From an uncultured Bacilli bacterium (GTDB lineage: Bacteria > Bacillota_I > Bacilli_A > RF39 > UBA660): a DNA stretch of 10,524 nucleotides. The stretch covers positions 1 through 10,524 of the forward strand of contig CAKOWF010000038.1 in assembly GCA_934122215.1 (NCBI GenBank), in the 5' to 3' direction. Under the pieces are notes generated by a model. That model did not search any database. It had not been told where the DNA came from and saw only the letters and a program-made list of their open reading frames with translations. Shown in pieces: positions 6,693 through 10,524 of the stretch (the first letter of the stretch is position 1; each line of letters starts with the position of its first letter). Both the position numbers and the translations under genes were made by a program.

Positions 6693-6732
6693 AAAAGATA
6701 AACATTTCTGATATCAGTTTTGTTTATCTTTT
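6693..6732. terminator. Hairpin with 12-bp stem and a palindromic loop (likely bidirectional terminator)
   Basis: AAAAGATAAACA (6693-6704) is perfectly complementary to TGTTTATCTTTT (6721-6732). The loop contains the 10-bp palindrome CTGATATCAG (6708-6717). T-tracts lie on the 3' side of both strands. No intact gene ends beside it, so it may be left from a lost gene. The surrounding 6593-6827 has no other supportable feature. Confidence 0.6.
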
Positions 6733-6827
6733 ATTTAAATATATAAAACAATATATCATTTTGAATTTTAATTTAATAATTAATCTTATCAGTTATAAAA
6801 TTATTATTAAAAGATAAATATACTTTA

Positions 6828-6858
6828 TTGCTAATAAATGGCTAAATCATGTTATAAT
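6828..6858 (+). promoter_or_regulatory. Promoter of the plus-strand gene of unknown function
   Basis: TATAAT at 6853-6858 preceded by TG (6850-6851), an extended -10. A weak TTGCTA at 6828-6833 lies 19 nt upstream. The start would fall about 10 nt before the AAGGTG ribosome site at 6864-6869, giving a very short leader. This supports the ATG at 6875 as the original start. Confidence 0.55.
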
Positions 6859-6874
6859 TATATAAGGTGATTTT

Positions 6875-7493
6875 ATGGAACTTTTAAATGAAAAAGTAAT
6901 TAATTCAAAGCCGTTTGAATCATTACAATCAATACTTAAAATTAGGTAGAATAAATAAAGATTTAATTAGATCACAAAAAGAAAATCTTTTAAGCATGGC
7001 TAGTCAAAAGCCTGTTAATAAAATTAAAACTATTAAAGCAGATTCTAAATTTACAGATGATGATTATTATAAATATAATTATAAAGTATTTTCTGAAGAA
7101 AAAATTGTAGAAATAAATGCTATAAATAATCTTATATCATTTATAAAAATGGTTGGTATAAAATTATCTCCACAACATTTACAAGAATTAAAAAATAATT
7201 TTTTAAAGAATATCAATCAATATAATAATCACTTAAGAGATTTAAGGTCAAATCTTAATTTTAATGATAGTTTTTTAAATTTTGAAGAAGCATTTGATGT
7301 GATGATTAAATTTAATCCCGATTGGTTAACAATACCACAATTAAATATTGAATATTATCTTAACGAAGATGGTAAAGTTGTAAAAAGAACTAAAGAAGAA
7401 TTAGAAGAAAGATTAAAAACAGAAACTGATGAGAATATTAAAGAGTATATACAATATCTATTAACAGAAAATACAAACTTCAAAATTAAATAG
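6875..7493 (+). pseudogene. Unknown gene, reading frame broken after codon 13 (about 205 aa if repaired)
   Basis: A proper start region exists: TATAAT, AAGGTG and ATG at 6875-6877. The frame opened there reads MELLNEKVINSKP and ends at TAG 6947-6949. The long frame (about 192 codons to TAG 7491-7493) is open from TTG 6915-6917, which has no ribosome site. Removing one T from TTT at 6914-6916 joins the two into one protein of about 205 residues. I infer a single-base insertion, or a sequencing error. The product is hydrophilic and charged, with no membrane segment or signal, a helix-rich middle (residues about 75-130) and a Glu/Lys-rich C-terminus. I recognise no family. It is the only plus-strand protein gene here. 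Confidence 0.65.
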
Positions 7494-7688
7494 AAATGTG
7501 TTCTTTTTTGTGTCATATTGTTAAAAAATGAACCATTAATTACTTTTTTAAATAGTAGTATCACAAATTTTTCGGATATTTTAAGAAAAACAATGAAGGA
7601 ATTTTATAAACTTAATAAAAAAATCTTAATTTAAAATTTTCTTTGCAAAAATTACTATTGATAGTTCAAAAAAATTATATAGCAAGAA

Positions 7689-7730
7689 AAAAAGATGATT
7701 ATGAACACTAATGTTTTTAATCATCTTTTT
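7689..7730. terminator. Bidirectional intrinsic terminator
   Basis: AAAAAGATGATT (7689-7700) pairs perfectly with AATCATCTTTTT (7719-7730); inside, AACA pairs with TGTT. T-tracts end both arms. It lies between the convergent plus-strand gene (stop 7493) and the minus-strand ClpX-like relic (stop 7736), so it would serve both. The 195 bases 7494-7688 hold nothing else visible. Confidence 0.85.
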
Positions 7731-7735
7731 AATAA

Positions 7736-8042
7736 TTAATTGTCTTCTTTTATATAATTCCTCTTTATTTTTTTAGTTAAAATATATGTTTTTTCATTTT
7801 CGCCATCTGGTTTAACTAATGATATTTCTGAATATTCGCCAGCAAATATTCTAAATAATGCACTACTTATACAATCATCAAAAACTGTTTTTAAACTCCT
7901 AGCTCCACTCTTTTTTTGCAATAGCTAAGTCAGCAATATATTCAATAAAATCATCGGTAAATTCAAATTGTACTTGAAGCATTTCAAATAATTTTTTGTA
8001 TGTATTTAATGAACTAATTTTAAATTTTAAATTTACTAAGCA
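7736..8042 (-). pseudogene. C-terminal relic of a ClpX-like AAA+ ATPase, with a frameshift
   Basis: Two overlapping minus-strand frames read as one ClpX C-terminal domain. From 8042 the first gives TYKKLFEMLQVQFEFTDDF and IEYIADLAIA; the second continues with KKSGARSLKTV and then FDDCISSALFRIFAGEY to the stop at 7736. ClpX proteins have the same order: a YKKLFEM-type block, an EFTDDAL-type block, then K.GARGLR carrying the sensor-2 arginine (here GAR). The frame changes at a run of seven A (plus-strand T 7911-7917); six would restore it. A TAA precedes the fragment at 8043-8045, and the Walker A/B and zinc-binding parts (about 300 residues) are absent. This is a decayed relic, not a working protease subunit. 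Some substitutions (ISLVKPD near the end) suggest a ClpX-related paralogue rather than the main clpX. Confidence 0.75.
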
Positions 8043-8166
8043 TTAACTAGTAATGTTTGTCTACATTCATACTTTCTAAAGTACAATTTTTCTAATTATT
8101 TAATATAATTTAAGAAATATTTTTTAAACATAACTCTTTTTTAGATTCATACAAAATTTTTTCTAA

Positions 8167-8970
8167 TTATTTATTAGCAACATAGTAAAAAACAGTCATT
8201 GTATAATAAAATTCTTCTTTTTTAAATTGATTTCTTAACTTATCTAATAAATTATTCATTTCATTTTTAACTTTATCTGGAATATTATTTTTATTGTTTG
8301 CACTCCTAAATGCCATAGAACTATCAAATAATTGTATTTTTTGTTCTAACGTTTTTCCTACAGTATCACTTACAGAATAGAACAATCTTATATTTTTAAA
8401 GTGATTATTATTAAGATAACTATATACTTTTTTTCCAATATATCTATCTGTATTTTTTGTTATATTTTGATTAACCATAATTTGATTTTCATATAAATCA
8501 AATATTTTGTGTAATAAATTTTCTGGATCAGGATAGCAAAACTTAAAACTATCATCTGGTACTTTAATTATTATTATTCCTCTATTTGTTAACTTCTTCT
8601 TTAAATTTGTCAAAATTTCTTCTGGATTTTCTAAATGCTGTAAAACATAAGATAAATTAATAATATCATATTTATTTTCATCTTGTAAATCGTCAATACT
8701 CTTTAATTCAAAATTATACCTAGTATTATTTTTAAATTCTTCTTTTGCTTCATTTATTGCAGTATCATCTATATCTATCCCATTAATGTGTGTAATATTA
8801 TCATATTTATCAAATAACATTTTTGTTTTAAATCCATTAGAGCAGCCAATATCTAAAACATTTAAATTTTGATATTTCAGTATTCCAGATATATTTAATA
8901 CATAATCATCAAATTTTTGGTTTCTAATTGCTTGTTTTTCTAATTTTTCTAAATTCCAATTATTATTCAT
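8167..8970 (-). CDS. Class I SAM-dependent methyltransferase
   Basis: 267 residues from ATG 8968-8970, with GGGAG about 6 nt upstream. The Rossmann-type methyltransferase fold is clear: motif I VLDIGCSNG (38-46), a second-strand acidic residue in GIDID (D66), YDIINLSYVLQHL (101-113) as strand 4 and its helix, and GIIIIKVPDD (131-140) as strand 5. The C-terminal third (about 145-267), rich in aromatic and charged residues, is probably a substrate lid. The substrate is not evident. It is soluble, with no signal. After its TAA the same frame stays open for 18 codons, so an older longer form is conceivable. A 51-codon frame ends 21 bp upstream. 8043-8166 downstream shows no other feature. Confidence 0.85.
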   Translation of the reverse strand: MNNNWNLEKLEKQAIRNQKFDDYVLNISGILKYQNLNVLDIGCSNGFKTKMLFDKYDNITHINGIDIDDTAINEAKEEFKNNTRYNFELKSIDDLQDENKYDIINLSYVLQHLENPEEILTNLKKKLTNRGIIIIKVPDDSFKFCYPDPENLLHKIFDLYENQIMVNQNITKNTDRYIGKKVYSYLNNNHFKNIRLFYSVSDTVGKTLEQKIQLFDSSMAFRSANNKNNIPDKVKNEMNNLLDKLRNQFKKEEFYYTMTVFYYVANK

Positions 8971-8991
8971 AATATCTCCCTTTCCTTATAG

Positions 8992-9147
8992 TTATAATTT
9001 TTTTATTTCTGAAAATAAGTCATACAAATTATATTTCAATAAATTAGCAAAGTATTCTTTTAATTTAAATACTTTAACTAAATTTAATGATTTTAAAATT
9101 ACACCAGCAGTATTGCCAACATAAATTAAATATAATTCAATTATCAT
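8992..9147 (-). CDS. Small 51-codon frame of unknown nature (small protein or gene relic)
   Basis: ATG 9145-9147 to TAA 8992-8994, ending 21 bp before the methyltransferase start. The sequence runs MIIELYLIYVGNTAGVILK and then KVFKLKEYFANLLKYNLYDL, a hydrophobic start and a basic helical end. There is no convincing ribosome site. The frame is open nine codons further upstream to a TAA, which fits the tail of a lost gene as well as a real small protein. A minus-strand TATAAT occurs at 9183-9188 but its -35 is poor. I recognise no family. Confidence 0.3.
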   Translation of the reverse strand: MIIELYLIYVGNTAGVILKSLNLVKVFKLKEYFANLLKYNLYDLFSEIKKL

Positions 9148-9270
9148 TTTTTGACATGACTTTACAATCGTTTAATAACATTATTATATTATTTTTAATT
9201 AATTATTTAAGTTGTATAATTAATATTTTTTCAATCTTCACTTAAGCATTAAGATAGCAATATTTATTAT

Positions 9271-9301
9271 AAAATAAAGCATAAATGGTTTTCGTACGCT
9301 T
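9271..9301 (-). terminator. Probable terminator of the MATE gene
   Basis: On the minus strand AAGCGTA (9295-9301) pairs with TATGCTT (9277-9283, one G-U), followed by TATTTTATAAT. It begins 5 bp after the MATE stop codon. The T-tract is interrupted, so efficiency is uncertain. Between here and 9148 I see no other feature except the weak TATAAT at 9183-9188. Confidence 0.5.
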
Positions 9302-9306
9302 CATTA

Positions 9307-10524
9307 TTATGATTGCATTTCTGATATTTTTTTATTTAACAATATATTCATTATTAAATCCGAAACAACAAAACATATCCATACACCATATATACCAAAT
9401 ATTTTACTTAATAAGTATGCTAAAACTAATCTTAATCCACCACTTATAAATAAACTTAATTTTGAAATATATTTAAATTCTTTCATAGCTCGTAATATAC
9501 TAGAATAATAATGATAAAATCCACTTAAAATACAATCCAATACAACAAACAACAATAACTTATAGCCTATTATTAAACTTTCTTTTTCAATTAAAAAATG
9601 TGGTAAGAAAATTAACATAGCAATTCCAATAATTGTAGTAGTTATATATACTATTTTTTTGTTTAAACTATTTATAATTTTAGTTGTATTATTAATTTTT
9701 TCATTATTATTACTTCCAATCGATGTTGCAATCATGGTTTGTGTACCTATACCTGTTCCGTGTAAAAAATTGTTTATTAAATCCAAAAACTGCATTACAA
9801 TTATATGTGCGGCATATTGAAGTGTTCCAATTCTTGACATAATAATATTTAAAATAAAATTACTTCCCCTTTTAAAAATTCTCTCATAAACATTGTATCG
9901 TATTAGGCTAAATTCCTCTTTTGCTATACTTTTAACAAACTTTATTTTTACTAAATTTTTAGAATAATAAACTAATACTATCATATTTATTATTTCTACT
10001 AGTACAGTTGATAATGCTACACCTGTAATTCCAAATCCAAATTTAATAAATGCAAAATCTAGAACAGCATTAATAAAAAAACAAAGTATTCTAATATTAA
10101 GCATTCTTTTACTATTACCTAATGTTCGTTGATAACCACTTAATATTGTCAAAATTGTATTAGGAATAACTCCTATTAATCTTATATATAAATATACTAA
10201 ACCGATTTTATTAACCAAGAACATTTTTGGAATAAATTTACTTATACCTAATGTTAAAATTATGCAAATTAAACTACAAATTATAGCAATTATTAATGCA
10301 ACCCCTACAGTAACTTTTGATTGTTCTTTATCATTTTTTCCTAACAATCTAGCTACAATAACATTGTTAGAAACGTTTATTGATTGTAATACCAAATACA
10401 TAAAATCTATAACCGTTCCCATTGCTCCAATGGATGCTATTATTTCGGATCCAAACTGTGATATCATAAATGTATCTGTCATAGTAATTAAAACACCGAC
10501 AATACATTCAAACCCCGATGGAAG
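9307..10524 (-). CDS. MATE-family multidrug efflux protein (N-terminus beyond right edge)
   Basis: The frame is open from the right edge to TAA at 9307, 405 residues visible. The internal ATG at 10480-10482 is not the true start: the 14 upstream codons read LPSGFECIVGVLIT, running straight into MTDTFMISQFGSEIIASIGA, which matches the conserved first helix of MATE proteins (a P, then the D-F-ISQ-G-. . .A-IG pattern). About 15-40 residues are missing compared with the usual 430-460. Successive hydrophobic helices continue to the C-terminus in the two-bundle layout typical of the family. By family it is an inner-membrane antiporter using a Na+ or H+ gradient to expel organic cations or drugs; the substrate is unknown. 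It is followed by a probable terminator, so it is not clearly in an operon with the methyltransferase. Confidence 0.87.
   Translation of the reverse strand, partial: LPSGFECIVGVLITMTDTFMISQFGSEIIASIGAMGTVIDFMYLVLQSINVSNNVIVARLLGKNDKEQSKVTVGVALIIAIICSLICIILTLGISKFIPKMFLVNKIGLVYLYIRLIGVIPNTILTILSGYQRTLGNSKRMLNIRILCFFINAVLDFAFIKFGFGITGVALSTVLVEIINMIVLVYYSKNLVKIKFVKSIAKEEFSLIRYNVYERIFKRGSNFILNIIMSRIGTLQYAAHIIVMQFLDLINNFLHGTGIGTQTMIATSIGSNNNEKINNTTKIINSLNKKIVYITTTIIGIAMLIFLPHFLIEKESLIIGYKLLLFVVLDCILSGFYHYYSSILRAMKEFKYISKLSLFISGGLRLVLAYLLSKIFGIYGVWICFVVSDLIMNILLNKKISEMQS

Noticed and set aside
7355..7564. Minus-strand open frame of 69 codons
   Set aside because: Antisense to the 3' end of the plus-strand gene, with no start signal or recognisable motif.
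1..10524. Mycoplasma-like code (TGA as Trp), given the very low GC
   Set aside because: Trp residues at conserved sites are TGG, and no otherwise intact gene needs to read through TGA.
1..10524. CRISPR arrays, tRNA or rRNA genes
   Set aside because: No regularly spaced repeats, no tRNA-like cloverleaf with a TTCGA-type loop, and no rRNA-like higher-GC segment was seen.

Overview
The window is very AT-rich DNA. It has Firmicutes-style gene starts (GGAGG or AAGGAG a few bases before ATG), TTGAAA/TATAAT-type promoters and hairpin-plus-T terminators. Tryptophan is TGG and TAA/TAG are the visible stops, so the code is standard. I read it as a low-GC Firmicute (Clostridia or Bacilli, possibly uncultured) but cannot name a genus. 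Nearly all genes lie on the minus strand.

Right to left along the direction of transcription: a MATE-family efflux protein (9307 to the right edge, N-terminus cut off); a 51-codon orphan reading frame; a class I SAM-dependent methyltransferase (8167-8970); the C-terminal relic of a ClpX-like AAA+ ATPase broken by a frameshift (7736-8042); a plus-strand gene of unknown function whose first 13 codons are out of frame with the rest (6875-7493); the C-terminal relic of a nitroreductase (6380-6592); an intact transglutaminase-like protein (5457-6353); a tandem pair of half-size ABC exporters (1749-5062); and, running off the left edge, one long protein joining a HAD-type 5'-nucleotidase to a nucleoside hydrolase (1-1388).

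The most unusual feature is not a protein gene. The intergenic regions upstream of the nucleotidase/hydrolase gene and upstream of the ABC pair carry two diverged copies of one compact module. Each copy has a minus-strand promoter for the protein gene, a central box (CCATACTCCC) at the same spacing, a plus-strand promoter starting on the very next base, and a roughly 145-165 nt transcript with no conserved reading frame. That transcript contains an identical 17-nt block, a stem kept by G-U and consistent base changes, and an almost identical terminator hairpin. I infer two paralogous small RNAs made divergently from, and probably co-regulated with, the two transcription units. The copies also form direct repeats around the ABC operon.

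The two ABC proteins look like an obligate asymmetric heterodimer. The first has lost the catalytic Glu and the switch His but keeps a good signature motif; the second has intact catalytic residues and a degenerate signature. The fused left-edge protein could in principle take a nucleoside monophosphate to free base plus ribose. The stretch from about 6.4 to 9.2 kb is a decay zone of gene relics between intact accessory genes.
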